From Cryptomeria japonica (Eukaryota; Streptophyta; Pinopsida; Cupressales; Cupressaceae), in the NCBI RefSeq assembly GCF_030272615.1, contig NC_081412.1, forward strand, positions 673,329,823 to 673,393,822: a DNA stretch of 64,000 bases. Direction: 5' to 3'. The translations under genes were made by a program, and so were the position numbers. The notes beneath the pieces were generated by a model, which was not told where the DNA came from, did not search any database, and saw nothing but the letters and a program-made list of their open reading frames with translations. Shown piece after piece: positions 21,140 to 33,500 of this stretch; position 1 is the stretch's first letter; each line of letters opens with the position of its first letter.

Positions 21140-23310
21140 TTAGTTACCATTTGGTGGTGGCAACTGGTCAAAAATGGATTTGTAATTTGTTTTGGCATCA
21201 GTAAGGGCAGCAAAGAGGGAATCCTTAACACTGTCCATAAGTGAATTCTGAGTTGTAATGTCAGCTAACAGTGAGATTAGTCCATCTAAGGTGCTTCCCT
21301 CTTACTGAGTGGATAGGGAGGTAGCTTTGTTAATCTATTCTTGGATGGATGAAATATGAGGAAGGAATAATGTTTGAAGAGTCATTATGTCCATCCTTAT
21401 CTTTTGTTCTTCATTCCTTAGTTCCAATTGTTGAGCCATGAGCTTTTGTAGCTTTGTATAAAAATTTTAAATGGAATTTGGCTCAGTGGTCAACTTATTT
21501 GAGAGATCGATGATCTCTTTCTCAATCACTTCTATTTTATTTTTGATGTCCTTAATAAATAGAGAACATGTACAGAGTTTCTGAAATAAATAAAGAATGT
21601 GCTTGAGTTGAGGGGACAACTCAACAATAAATTTGACAAGTTTAACTTTGCCAATAGCAATAGCTTTCTATACCTCTTCAATCATTTTAGCAGTGAGCTC
21701 TTTGTCCTTTAACTTGCTCAAATATTCAAATGCATCTACTCCAGATGTCTCTATCTTGGTTAGGAGTTCATGTAGTTGAATGTGGATGGCTGCATCTTTT
21801 GTTACTGTTGCTTCAGGTAGCATATCTGTTAAGAGTGCTTTCACCTTCTGAAGTACTTTATTTTTCTTTTGAATAGCCATTTTCTTCTCCTGTTCGGCTT
21901 TGGCTTTGCATAGTTCACTAAATTCAATAAGTGCTTGCCCTTTTAATTTGGATATATCAACATTGGGCAACACTATTGGTTTTGACAAATCTAATTTGTT
22001 ATAGCTACCTCTTGGGCTTCAGATTCCTCCTCGATGATTACTATAGTGCCCTTGATAGGTGTGGAGGAAGAACCTTCTCCAAATTTCTCTGTTAATGTCT
22101 TGATCATCTTTGTTACCTTCCTTGTAGCCTTGGGTACTATAGTGCTCATTTTTACTTTTTCTTTCACTTCTTCATATGTTCCATACCTCAGCTCGGTAGC
22201 ATGCCTTGGTAATGTCAGAAAAGCATCTTCTGCTGTTGTGTGATGTCAAAATCAATCTCATAACCCATAGGTGGCAAAGATTGAGTTCTTGATTCCAAAA
22301 CATTAACATAGCAGTAATCAGTGTCTACTTCAAAACATATGTCATCCTTGTATTTCTCCACTAACTTGGGTGGAATTCGGTACCTATTATGCATCCTTTT
22401 CCCGAAACTTGCTAAAGTAATCATCCATAATATCATTAAAATTATCACCTAGCTTCTTGATGAAGTCATTGATTTGATGGGTGATTCGTTGGTGTAGCTC
22501 CCAAGCAACTTTACCGACTGATGGAAAGAATTTCTCAAAATAGAAAAACATGCATATTAATAGTGATCCAAACTTTAGTGTATTGGCCGAATTTTTCTTC
22601 TTTGGCTTCCTTATGGTATTGAGATTCTCAAATAGGTTTTTCAACAATACCTCACATAAATCAATTTTCATGCCTTTCTTTACAATTTTATATGCTAAGT
22701 CTACTATTGCACAGGGTACACTATTTTCCCTTGTTGATTGGAAGAAAAAATAACCTATTACTCTAATGGAAAACTTTAGCTCTGCATCTGTGACATTGTT
22801 TAGTTTCAGTCCCCTGCAATTAGATTCTACTCCGGTTAAACTGATCAATTCCTTCTATGATATCATTTTATGAGCTCCGACATGATCATAAATAAGGTAG
22901 CCGGTGATAAAATGAATGATTTCCTTGGTGATCTTAAACGGTTGCTCTTCTAGCCACATGAAGTCATCATTAACTCTGCTCTAAACAAACTTGACCCATT
23001 GGGGTTTGAATACACGAGGATAGGTTAGGGCTTTGGTCAATCCCTTGATTTTGATGTGTTCATATTTGCTATCCATTTTACCATTGGTACACAATTCATC
23101 ATATGTGTCTTTGATTTCAACATGACCTAGTTCTTCAACTTGACACTTAGTGAAGAATCTCACATCCTCAACTAATAAAACTCTATCTGAAATGAGTGAA
23201 AATGCAGTTTTGTCATCCGATTCAGATGCAATTTTGGGAGTTAAAGAGTATTTTAGTGAGGGCTTTTCGATGTTCTCAACAACAATAGGATTTTGGATCT
23301 TAGGTGCCAT
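21140..23310 (-). pseudogene. ORF2 of element C (unassigned), broken
   Basis: Homologue of ORF2 in A, D and K, not recognised from any known family. Pieces: 23310-22981 (N-terminal block with EDVRFFTKCQVEELG and a KYEHIKI end), 22848-22387 (helical core with KIDLCEVLLKNLFENLNTIRK and TLKFGSLLICMFFYF), 22448-22215 (KLVEKYKDDICFEV and PPMGYEIDFDI), 21988-21668, and a further coiled-coil tail with stops down to a terminator at 21140. Frames change at least twice. At about 720 codons it is shorter than in A, K and D, because the Lys/Glu- and Pro/Thr-rich linkers are reduced. Confidence 0.75.
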
Positions 23311-23841
23311 TGTAGATTTCGGATAAATACTAACAAAAGATCCTTAGGGTTTGAAGACTTTCAAATGGCAACCACTTTCTACTTAGCAAATAATAACAAC
23401 TGGATATGATCGGTAAACTATCTTGATAATGCATTGTGATTGATGTAAATACCTTTTAATTTTCTTTGGGAGGTGGTTTGATCACCTTTGAATCACTTTG
23501 CTCTACTCTCTTGAAAACATGGTGAGTGAAAAATGACTGCGCAATAGCTTTAAGTATTCATTGTTCCTCATTGGGCTTTGTGTAGTTAGGTCAGAAAACA
23601 TTAAATGCACTCGGTTCCCTTAAACCAATTTTTGTTTTTATCGAGTAGCTAGTCTTGCTGTATTTACTACTAGATAGACTTCCTATTTTTACTGACTTGA
23701 CTATTGCTCAAAAAGACTTGATAAAATTTCAAATTTCCTAATGCGTCTTTAATTATGCAGTTTTGAATTAAGTTAAAGATGAAATAGGAACTATTAATAT
23801 TTGACCTTTGAAAGAATGCAGTCCCTTCATACCTTTATCGA
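23311..23841. other. Spacer between ORF1 and ORF2 of C
   Basis: About 530 bases, AT-rich, with many stops in all frames. I see no gene or repeat in it. Spacers of similar length occupy the same place in D (33748-34262) and K (55958-56449). Confidence 0.5.
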
Positions 23842-25146
23842 TTAATTTGGAATAGGTGCACCTAACTTGGTAGGTAAGGTGCTTTCTTCATTTGACACAA
23901 TTTCCTTCTTTCTCCAAATCATCTGTAATTTTTCTTTTATTTCCTCAATGTATCCTCTAGGTTGATCTTTGCAATCTCTAGCCAAGTGTCCAACTTTGTG
24001 ACAATGCAAACATGCCATACCAGGATTTCTCCATGATCTTCGGTTGTTCATTCTAAACCTTATAAAGTAGTTGGCACTTATATGTCCATATCTTCCACAA
24101 CATTCACACCATATCCTTGTATTGTAATCCCGTGGTACTACAGAATATTGTTGGTAAGGATCTGTGTGAGTTCGGTAACCTCTAGCATTTGCTCGGTGTG
24201 TAGACCACATATAGTTCTTTTGCTTAAACCAACACTTCTCGATACTATGTCCATAACTATTGCAGTTTTTACAAAACCCTTTGAATTTTGCCTTCTTATA
24301 ATTGTTAATAGACTTTGTCCTACATTGGTTATATGTGTGACCATATTTATTGCAATTGTAACAATAACCATTAGACCTAGTGACATTCGATTGCTTACCT
24401 TTTCTGATTTGGCACATGTTAGCAGTGTGACCTTGTTTTGCACAGTAGTTACAAATAGGCTTCTTTCCTTTGATATTATTCTTATTTCCACCTTGCTTTG
24501 ATGATTCTCCTCTCTCGGTAGTGTGGATTCCCTTCTCGGTAGAGTCTTTTCCTTTGTAATCGAGTCCTGCATCTTTGCTGGGTCTTCTTGTAATCAGTTG
24601 TTCATCCAATATCTTTGATGCTTCATAACTCTTCTTTAGTGTTTCTTTGGATTTCTTCTCTATTTCAAGTTCATCAGTCAACCTTGATACTTCAAGTTTC
24701 AATGCTTGATTCCCATCATCTTTCAGATTTTCTTCATGATGTGCATAACCTAATTGGTCTGACACATTACTTTGAATTCCAGTCAACCTTGTGATTTCAT
24801 CATTCTTTTCAGATACTAATGCTTCAAGCTATTGTTTTTCTCTTTCTAGATCTCTTACTTTCTCTTCAGCTGTTCTCAATGCATCAAGATTCTCAGTCAT
24901 CTGTGTGCTAAAATGTTCATGTCCTCTTTTCATTGCTTTTAGCTGATTAGTTAGTGCTTTGTTCTTTTCTTTCAGTTGTCCAATCATCTCTTCAGTCTCT
25001 TCAGATATACTATTCTCAGATGATGTTTCAATTTGTTCCATTAGCTCTTGAGAGTCCTGTAAATCATCAGATAATCTTCTTCTCACTTTCAATGATTTTT
25101 TCATTTGTCTTTGCATGTCTACAATCACTTGATTATCATGATCCAA
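23842..25146 (-). pseudogene. ORF1 of element C: coiled coil plus five zinc knuckles
   Basis: Two pieces, 25146-24829 and 24786-23842, with one stop between them. The N-terminal ~200 residues are a Lys/Glu/Leu-rich coiled coil. Five CCHC-type knuckles follow: CNYCAKQGHTANMC, CYNCNKYGHTYNQC, CKNCNSYGHSIEKC, CECCGRYGHISANY (last Cys changed to Tyr) and CLHCHKVGHLARDC. No capsid-type domain precedes the coiled coil. It is the best preserved ORF1 in the window. Multiple knuckles point to RNA binding; the start near 25146 follows the primer site by about 100 bases. Confidence 0.85.
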
Positions 25147-25242
25147 CTCTTCTTATAGATACACAATTCTCTAAGATTGTTTATAGCCTTCCATTGATAA
25201 GATCTTTCTCTTTAGGCTATTAAACCCTTTTCCAAGATTCAA

Positions 25243-25254
25243 GCTCTGATACCA
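25243..25254 (-). other. tRNA-Met primer-binding site of C
   Basis: Minus strand TGGTATCAGAGC, two bases from the LTR edge. Confidence 0.9.
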
Positions 25255-25256
25255 AT

Positions 25257-26444
25257 TATTAGGCCCAATATGGAAAGCTAATGTACTAAGAGGGGAGGGG
25301 TGAATCAGTACTTCAAATCCTTTCTTTAACAATAACTTTAAAGCTATGCATAAACCAAAAACTATTGTAACATAACATAAAGCTAAAAAAAATAAATAAA
25401 AACCATACATGATTCACTCCATAACTCATATATTTTGGTTACGCAGAAACTCTTGGTTAGAGAGAAAAACTGTGGTGGGGATGGCACCCACAACTTCACT
25501 ACTGCAATAATAAAGAGTGCTCAGTTAGAGCTACATGTTTAGCTATTTTTGATAGCTTACCCTATTAGCAGTATCAAGATTGTTAGATCTACCTTGCTAA
25601 AGGATTTTACAACACTTATTCTAAATGTTGTACCTGGTTAAAGGCTTTACAATTTATAGACTTTGTTAGTCTTTTACCCTGTTAAAGTTTTCACTTTCAA
25701 CTTCAAATATTACAATAAAGTCTTTACAAATATCTACAACTTTACATCTGGAATGTTATAGAAGATTCTATGTGCTCAAAATGAGATTACCTTGCTTATA
25801 GCATACCTCGGTAACCCATAAAGTAACTCGGTAAACCCTTTTGTTTACTCTGTTCTTTGACTCTTCTCTGAAATCCTTCTTAGTGACCTTTGTGTCTCTG
25901 TAATAGTCATAACACTCAGTGCTTCCTTATGTATCACACATTTCTTGCTTCATACACCTCTATATCTCTCTCTGTCACACTTTTATCCTTAATCCATATT
26001 GTACAAATAGATCTCTTATGTCGGTGATCTAATTAATTGCTTCGATCTTACAAACATGATTTATCAAATGAATAACCATACAAAATATTTCATTGGTTAG
26101 ATGACCTCAAAATCATAAAAAATCTTTAAGTACAATTTCCAATGTGATAAAGGTTCTCTTGCTCCTCGATCTTGTAACATGTTTCCACATGTGTGTCTAG
26201 GTTCAATGAATCTGGTAAAACATTTCACTCGGTGTATATCAACTTGATGTATCATTGTTTCTGCTCGGTAGACATGGAATGTTACTCGATAGACAGCTTG
26301 GTGTAAACTAGGCTCTGTGACTACTTTCTTCTATAACCGACTGCTTTGTGCATACTGACTGAATGTTACGGTAGTAGTAACCAAATAGAGTATATAGAAT
26401 GACTTTGGATATAAAACTAATGGAAACTATAATAAGCAGTAATA
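25257..26444 (-). mobile_element. 5' LTR of C
   Basis: Copy of 19593-20782. The plus-strand ends read TATTAGG and AGTAATA instead of TGTTAGG and AGTAACA; both differences are transitions. Followed by the duplication gagga at 26445-26449. Confidence 0.92.
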
Positions 26445-27596
26445 GAGGAAGAAGAGGATATTGAGGCTAAAGTGAATTCAAAAGGAGAGCTTATAATTTC
26501 TATTGAGGAACTAAGTAAAATAAGAAGAGAACTCCAAAAAGTCAAGCACGATGCAATTGGTGAGCAAGGTCTCTTGAATCAATCCTTGGATGAGTCTAGT
26601 CAAGTTATTTCTAACTTGAAACTACATATGGAAGAAACCAAGAGGATATTTGAAGTTACATCCTTTCATTTGATGAAGAAGAAAAAGGAGCATCATGATC
26701 TGGAAGAAAAATCAATGAAGCTCAGAAAGGAGATTGAAGAAAGAGAGGAAGAAATAAAAGTAAGAAGCAAATATGAAGGTAGCACCGAAGCCTTAGACAA
26801 GATGTTGAGAAAACAGAAGCAATCCAAAGATACTAGTGGCTTAGGCTTTTAAGAAGCTCAAAGCTCAAATGACAAAGATACATCTGGTAAAGAAATAAAG
26901 TTCACCTCTTCAAATGAAGGTGAAGTAAAGAAGACATTCAATGTAAGCAACGATACCGAAAAAAAGACATATGCAGGTGTTGTTGGAAATCACCATACAA
27001 ACTAGAATACACAAACAATGAACTAGAGTCCACACTCACTGTATCGACATGCAGATCCAAGGAGAAATGCAAGAATTGACCATGAAGGTTTTACCAGAGT
27101 CAACAACATGAAAAGAAGACCCTCGATGAAGTAGTCCTTTGTAAGATCAAGGAAAATTGACTGGTATGTTCCTAACATTCATGGTTACTATTACCAGTGT
27201 AACAAATTTTGGCATAGAATAGCTGGCTGTAGATTAATCAATAAGACATCTATAAGTTATAAAAGTAGAAATGCATTTAATGCACTTTGGGAAATGATTG
27301 TTGTCTGTTATTAGTGCAATGGATATGGTCATAGGAGTTTTGAATGTATGAAGAATAAACCTTTGTCCTATAGTAATTTTAAATATTTATCTTTGAATGA
27401 AAATGTGAAATGCTATAGCTATCAAGGTTTTGGACATATAAATTTTTTTTGTAAAAATAGAAAGATCAAGCAGAAGAAGAAAAATCTTGATCAAGAACCC
27501 GTAGTTGAACTTGAGCACAAAATAATAGTGAGAAACAAAAGGATATCAAATCGGTATGGGTTGAGAAAGAAAAAGAAAAGGCAGAATCAAGTCTAA
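26445..27596 (+). pseudogene. gag: Copia gag of B, C-terminal coiled coil and zinc knuckles
   Basis: Continues gag after the C insertion. It starts with an acidic linker, then a coiled coil at 26472-26852 (ELIISIEELSKIRRELQKV; many Lys/Glu heptads) ending in the word SGLGF, which also occurs in ORF1 of K (SGLGFE) and, as NGLGFE, in A. Three knuckle remnants follow near 27190-27460 (YYQCNKFWHRIAGC, the CNGYGHRSFEC block, CYSYQGFGHINFFC), each with a changed residue. A basic tail precedes the protease. Stops at 26850, 27001 and elsewhere. This half of B gag is the part that resembles ORF1 of the non-autonomous elements. Confidence 0.85.
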
Positions 27597-27598
27597 CA

Positions 27599-29177
27599 GT
27601 GCAGACTACCTTACATGTTGAAAGGAAAAATCTATGGGTTGTAGATAGTAGTTTCTCCAACCACATGACTAGTAACAAAAATAAATTCATTAAACTTGGT
27701 GACTGGAATGGTGGTTCAACAAGATTTGGAGATAAAACATCCATCAAAATAAAGGGAAAAGGTACTCTAGGTATTGATGGAAAATTGAAGGCACATGATG
27801 TGTATTATGTGGAAGCCTTGAAACACAATCTTTTGAGCTTGAGTCAGATGTCTGACAAAGGTTATAAATTCACCTTTGACTTAATCGGTTGCCAGATAAA
27901 AAAAGATAGTACCGGTCAAGTTGTGGTAGAAGGAAAGAGAACAGATGGTAATGTTTATAATATGAAGGAATGTTATGACTCCTAGTGAATGTTAGGACAA
28001 GTTGATGTAAGTCGGTTGTGTCATTGAAGATTAGGCCACATAAACTTTGATAACTTAGTTGCAGTGAGTAAAAAGGGGTGTGTTAGGAATATTCCACCCA
28101 TCATCAAACTAGTAAGAAAATTTTGTGATCAATATGTTAAAGGAAAGTAGAATAAAGTGAGTTTCAGGACAAAAGAGCATAAAACCTCTAGACCACTTGA
28201 GATTGTGCATACAGATCTGTGTGGTCCAACTAGGACAAGAGCTCTTGCCAGTGAAAGATATTTTATGCTCTTTATTGATGACTACTCAAGAATGACTTGG
28301 GTCACCTTCCTGCAATATAAGTCACAAGCATTTGACAGATTCAAGATCTTCAGGAAGATGGTGGAGAAAGAAGGTGGGTGTAAGATAAAGTGTCTAAGAT
28401 CACACTAGGGTGGAGAGTTCACATCAAATGAATTTGAAGATTATTGTGAAATAAATGGAATTAGAAGGCAATACTCAACCCCTAGGACACCACAACATAA
28501 TGGTGTGGTAGAATGAAAGAATAAGATAATAAAAGAGATGGCCAGAACCATATTGAATGAGGCCAGTCTGCTAGACACATATTGGAAAGAAGTTCTTCAT
28601 ACTGCTACATATACTTTGAACCGGGTTCAATTAAGAACTAACAACAAAATGACACCTTATGAGTTGTGGTATGACCAAAAGCCATCAGTCAAATACTTCA
28701 AAGTATTTGGAAGTAAGTGCTTGATCAAAAGGGATATGGATGGTCTAGGTAGTTTTGACTCCTAGAGTGATGAAGGAATCTTACTTGGTTATTCATCTAA
28801 TAGCAAGGCCTACAAGTGCTACAACAAAACATTGAGAAGACTCATTGAGAGTGTGCATGCAAAAGTTGATGAGGATATGCACAAAGGAAGTCAACAAAAA
28901 TCTAACCAGTATGATGATTCTGGTGATAAAGTTAATGAAGCTCAATCAGACAATGAACTAGAAGAAGTATCCAAGAATACTCCCAAGTGGTATGTGTAGT
29001 TGAATCATCTAGAAGAGAAAATTCTCAAAAATAAGAGTGATGATGTGCAAACTAGAAGAAGACTTGTTGGGACTGATGAACAAGTCAACTTTTGCCTTAT
29101 GTTTGAATTAGAACCTAAAACATTCAATGAGGCCAACAAAAGACAAGAATGGATGATGCCATGGAGGAAGAACTGCA
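27599..29177 (+). pseudogene. pol: Copia pol of B: protease and integrase, broken
   Basis: Protease (27599-27985): WVVDSSFSNHMTS, where the aspartic protease triad should read DSG but is DSS. GAG-pre-integrase with the HHCC zinc motif near 28018-28150 (RLGHINFDNL; CDQYVKGK). Integrase core: first Asp in HTDLCGP (28208), second Asp lost (CLRSH followed by a stop, 28390-28408), third acidic residue kept in NGVVE (28500-28512). Later pieces include GSKCLIKRDMDG and LLGYSSNSKAYKCY. At least six stops. The frame is interrupted by element D at 29178, just before the reverse transcriptase. Confidence 0.92.
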
Positions 29178-30324
29178 TGATGAATACTAAGAGGGGGGAG
29201 GTGAATTAGTATACCAAAAAATACTAAACTTAAACTCTTAAACAATTTAACAGTTAACCGGTACAACAGATTTACCAACAAACCAGTTAAGACAAATGCA
29301 AACCAAACAACAAATAAAGAATTCACCCACAAGAGCACAATCACCATAACACAAGAGGTTTTGATGTGGAAACCCAAATGGGAAAAACAATGGTGAGCAG
29401 AAACTCACAAGTAACTATCTACAGAATACTAAGGTTAGACTGGTTAAGGTCAAACAATGTTCTTCACCACAACAGATCCTGTTAGGAATCTAGATCTCTG
29501 TTAGGAGATAAGTCCAATTAAAGACTACCTTGTGAGAGGATTTTAGATTCATAGTTGTGAACTACCTTGTTAGAGGAATTTACAAAGGATTTTATGGGCT
29601 TGCCTGGTTAAGGGTTTTAGACTTGTCGAAGATGTGAGTAATCAACAAGTGAGTGATCCAGCAAATAGAACAATCTACTTGGTTAGATCCTTGATAGCTC
29701 ATTGTTAATGTATTTCAGCATTACTTCAGTCTCCAATATCTCCACACTTTGTTTCTTCACATAGACCTGATCTTGTCTTCAATGATTGCACATACAAAAC
29801 CCTCATCAACTACTAAAACCCTAACAACTCCTAAAACCCTAGACATGATATCCTTATAAAGGAATCTGATTTCATGTCAGACCAATAGGATTACATTGCG
29901 AGTTCCTAGGTTTAGTGCATCTCGACACATTTGGTAACACAACACAAAATCACCGCCAAAGTGTCGGTGGATGATAACTCAACACAAAAATACCAGTCGG
30001 TAACTCATCACAGAGTAATACTGGTTCATACATTTAACTGATTACCGGTTGTCAAAATGAAGACTGGGAAAAATGATAACTGCTACTTTATTCCTTCGTT
30101 TTGCTTGAGATCCTCGAACCGCTTGAGGTCTTCATAACGCTTGGTTCTTCATACCACTTGAGATTGGTAAACTCTTTTTGTAAAACATCGATAATATAAA
30201 GACTATAATACATGATATCGATTGGAACAAATATCAGTTGAGCATAACTTCATACATAAGGAAGTGATCATAAAACAAGTGTGTGTCCATCAGTGACAAT
30301 CACAACATCATCAAAATGCCAACA
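29178..30324 (-). mobile_element. 3' LTR of D
   Basis: Plus strand starts TGATGAATACTAAGAGGGGG and ends TGCCAACA. Copy of 35594-36750. The G-rich run at the left is the family form of the CT-rich LTR-end motif. ACCGGT-like words recur, many decayed to ACTGGT. Confidence 0.92.
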
Positions 30325-30351
30325 ATCTCCCCCTTTGGCATTGATGGCAAC
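30283..30351 (-). other. Polypurine tract of D with imperfect inverted repeat
   Basis: Minus strand AAAGGGGGAGAT (30325-30336) abuts the LTR. The arms 30283-30295 (GTGTCCATCAGTG) and 30339-30351 (CATTGATGGCAAC) pair at 10 of 13 positions. The other LTR of D has GTGTCCATCAATG there, which pairs at 11 of 13. Confidence 0.55.
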
Positions 30352-30597
30352 ACTTAGGAGAATTTTGACCTCTAAGTGTTTTACAACAAAAATATGTCAT
30401 GATCAAAATTACTCCCCCTAAGCATATACACTATCCCTTTTGTAGAAATTACAATGTATACTACTCTCTTAAAGAGATAAACATGAAAGTATACATAACA
30501 TTCATCAAAATTTTAAATACTACTCCCCCTTTTTGCCAACAATGACAAAATACTATAGAATAACCCTTGTTTCTCATTATTATTAAATAATAAATGT

Positions 30598-33500
30598 TTA
30601 TGACAATAATGAGTGAAACTTATCAAAAACTGATTTAAAATCCTGCATAAAAGTCTTCGTGGGTAAAGACCATGACTCAATTAATGAAGTAGCAACCTCA
30701 CTTTCCATCTACATTTGAGATACATGTTCTTCTATGGCATCAATCGTACTCATCTCTTGAGTGACCGTTAAAGCTTCCAGATTGAGAAAGCATTTGTGAA
30801 GTATTTGCAGTCTGGATAATAAAACCAATTGAAGTTCCTGCAAATCTTTGGTCTGGTTGCTGATCTCCAACTCTATCCTAGCAGACTGGAGCTGAAACCG
30901 GTGAACAGTTTGCCCATATGTAGTAAAAGAATCATATGGCGTCTTAAAGGTGCTTATGTATGCCTATAAATAAGATTGCAGTTTTTCCTTTTGTGCAAGC
31001 ACATCATCACAAAATAGATGGGGTTGGCTGATTTTTCTTAATAGTAGCTTGCCCTCATCCATAGCATCTCTTATGTTCTTCTATTGTTTCAGAAGTTCAA
31101 ACCAGAGCTCATTCAGTTTCTTCACTAAGGCAGTGTTTAGTGCCTTTTTATTCTTCTTCTATGCATTAGCTTCAACAACCTCTTCTAGGCATTGTACCTG
31201 GTCCTCCACAACTGTACATAGGAGTTTTAGCTGGGCCAAAGAGGAATCAATACTGGGGAGGTTAGTACCAGGAATCAAACTGGTAAGAGTGTCCACCGCA
31301 GTTTGAATAACAACTTGCTCCTTTTTCCTCCTTAATGCTTCTAGTTGTTCTTGTGCAAGCTTAATGCTTTGGAGCAGCTCCGATTCATTTGCAGATTGGA
31401 GGTCAATAGGATTGGCGATGTCAGCTGGTTTGGCTTGACCACCGATTATCTTTGCAAGTCTCTACTTGCTTATTCTTTTCTACTTCCTTCTCCTCTTCTG
31501 CTCTTTTCTTTTCCTCTTCTTTCTCCCTTAGCTCCGCTTCATGCTTTTTCTTCTCTTCCTCCTTCTTTCTATCTTCTTCTTTCTACTTCTCCTCTTCTTT
31601 CTTCTTCTCCTCTTCTTGTTTCTTCTTCTCCTTTTCTTGCTTCTTCTTCTCCACTTCTTATTTCCTCTTCTCCTCTTCATGTTTCCTCTTCTCCTCTTCT
31701 TGTTTCCTCTTCTCCTCTTCCTATTTCCTCTTTTCTTCTATTTTTGCTTTCTCTTTGTCAGCCTTTTCTTTGTCTAGCTTCTTCTTTTCTTCTTTTTCTT
31801 TATCCTTCTTTTCCTTGTCCACCTTTTATTTATCAACCTTTTCCTTTGCTGCATCTGGAGTGACATCTTCAACATCTAACGCATCAACATCAATCATATC
31901 TACCTATTCTATTACTCTTTCTCCTTTATCATCAAATTCCTCATTCGGTTTTCCTGTTCTTGTTCGACCTTCTTGTTGGCCTCAGACACTTGATGCAATC
32001 TCAGAGCAGATTTGGCATGGGAGTGTGTATCTTTCACCACTGTAGAGATTTTTCCTTCCAGTAAGAAGAGTCTTCTTCTTCTCATGAAGAAGAGGCCTTT
32101 GTACTTAGCCATGATTTCATAGAGCTCAGAATTTGACACATCAGGAAAATATTGTGCGAAGATTTCCTCTCTTATTTCCTGTTCTTTTTCAATGGCAATG
32201 TGTCATTTGTTATCTAAAGAATTTTATAAAGAATCTGGTGTCACCGATCTAATTTCTGATGGTGACTAGTCATTAATACATAGATATTTATTGACTTCCT
32301 ATTCAACTTTCTCTTTTTCATTATCATCAAAATCATCAAAGTGATCTATTAAATCACTTAGCACTTTTCTCCTAACATTCTTGATAGTCCTTTGACAATG
32401 TGTCAATGGTTTGTAAGAGGAAATGTCTATATTTATCAGTGCTTGTGATGCCGGTTCATTGTTGGTTGTCTTTGCCTTCTTCCTAGTTTTCCTAGTCTTC
32501 TTAGGCTACACTTTAGGTTCTATATCCTCAAAATTCAGTGAGTTGCTCTTGGCCTTCCGCTTCCTCTCCAAAACCTTGGTGGGTGTAACTTCTGATTTCT
32601 TCTTGGCAGGTGACCGCTTGGTCACTTTAGGACTTGCTGAGCCAACCGGTGCCGATACCGATGGCACTACCTTTCCCTTCTTCACTGAAGATTCTTTAAC
32701 CAGTTTTATCCTTTCCAAGTAGGTGTCGGTTCTCTTCTTCTTCGGATCAAGAGGTGAGGAAAGTAGGGTAGAGGTATACTCATCTAGCATGTCATACATC
32801 ACCTCATATCCCATGGGTTCAACTTTTTTCTTTTTGGGCTCCACTACCTCCATTATGCACTCATCTACTCTGATGGTAAAGTAGATGTTATCTTCATACT
32901 TCTTAACAATATCACCAGATATCCTCATCCGTTGGCTCATCTTCCACTTCAATTCATCAAAATATTTATTCAAGACTTAAGGATATTCGGTTCCCACCAC
33001 TTGAAGACTTTCTCTAATTTGTTTGGCAACCGGTTGGTCTGCAGACCATTGAATATCACTGACTCCCAGAAAATAGCCTTGAAAGTAGGAAAACAGACCT
33101 ACCAAAAGTTGGCCAAATTTGAATCTTAGGGCACTGTCCTATTTGATAGACTTCAGGTTTATTAATAGTTGCTTTTGCATGCAGGTGCAAAGATCAAAAG
33201 AGGCATCTTCCATAATCATTCTATAGGTGGCATTCACCGCAGCTGCAGAGACAGAGTTTATTCTGCTAGCATAGAATGTCTAGTATCCAATTATCATGCA
33301 AGAATACTTTACCAAATCATCCTTGATGGTGTTGACGATCATTCCCTATTGGTCGCTCATAAAACTAGTGAGCTTGGTCATTTCAGTCTTGATGACTTTT
33401 CTTAGGGCTGACACCTCACCAGTGCTGCAGAAACTGGTGACAGCATGAACTGCTTCAGGTGTAATATCATGTGTCCTCTCGAGATACATCTTGTCACCAT

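Larger units (their letters stand above)
19593..26444 (-). mobile_element. Non-autonomous LTR element C (ORF1 + ORF2, no pol)
   Basis: Bounded by LTRs 19593-20782 and 25257-26444 with a perfect duplication gagga (19588-19592, 26445-26449). Length is 6.85 kb. The minus strand carries the tRNA-Met primer site, ORF1 with zinc knuckles, a 0.5-kb spacer, ORF2 and the purine tract. No pol domain is visible. It interrupts the acidic linker between the two halves of the gag of B. Confidence 0.92.

Noticed and set aside
31452-32045. A 197-residue Ser/Phe-rich open frame on the plus strand
   Set aside because: It is the complement of the Lys/Glu-coding repeat in ORF2 of D; low complexity and no start context.
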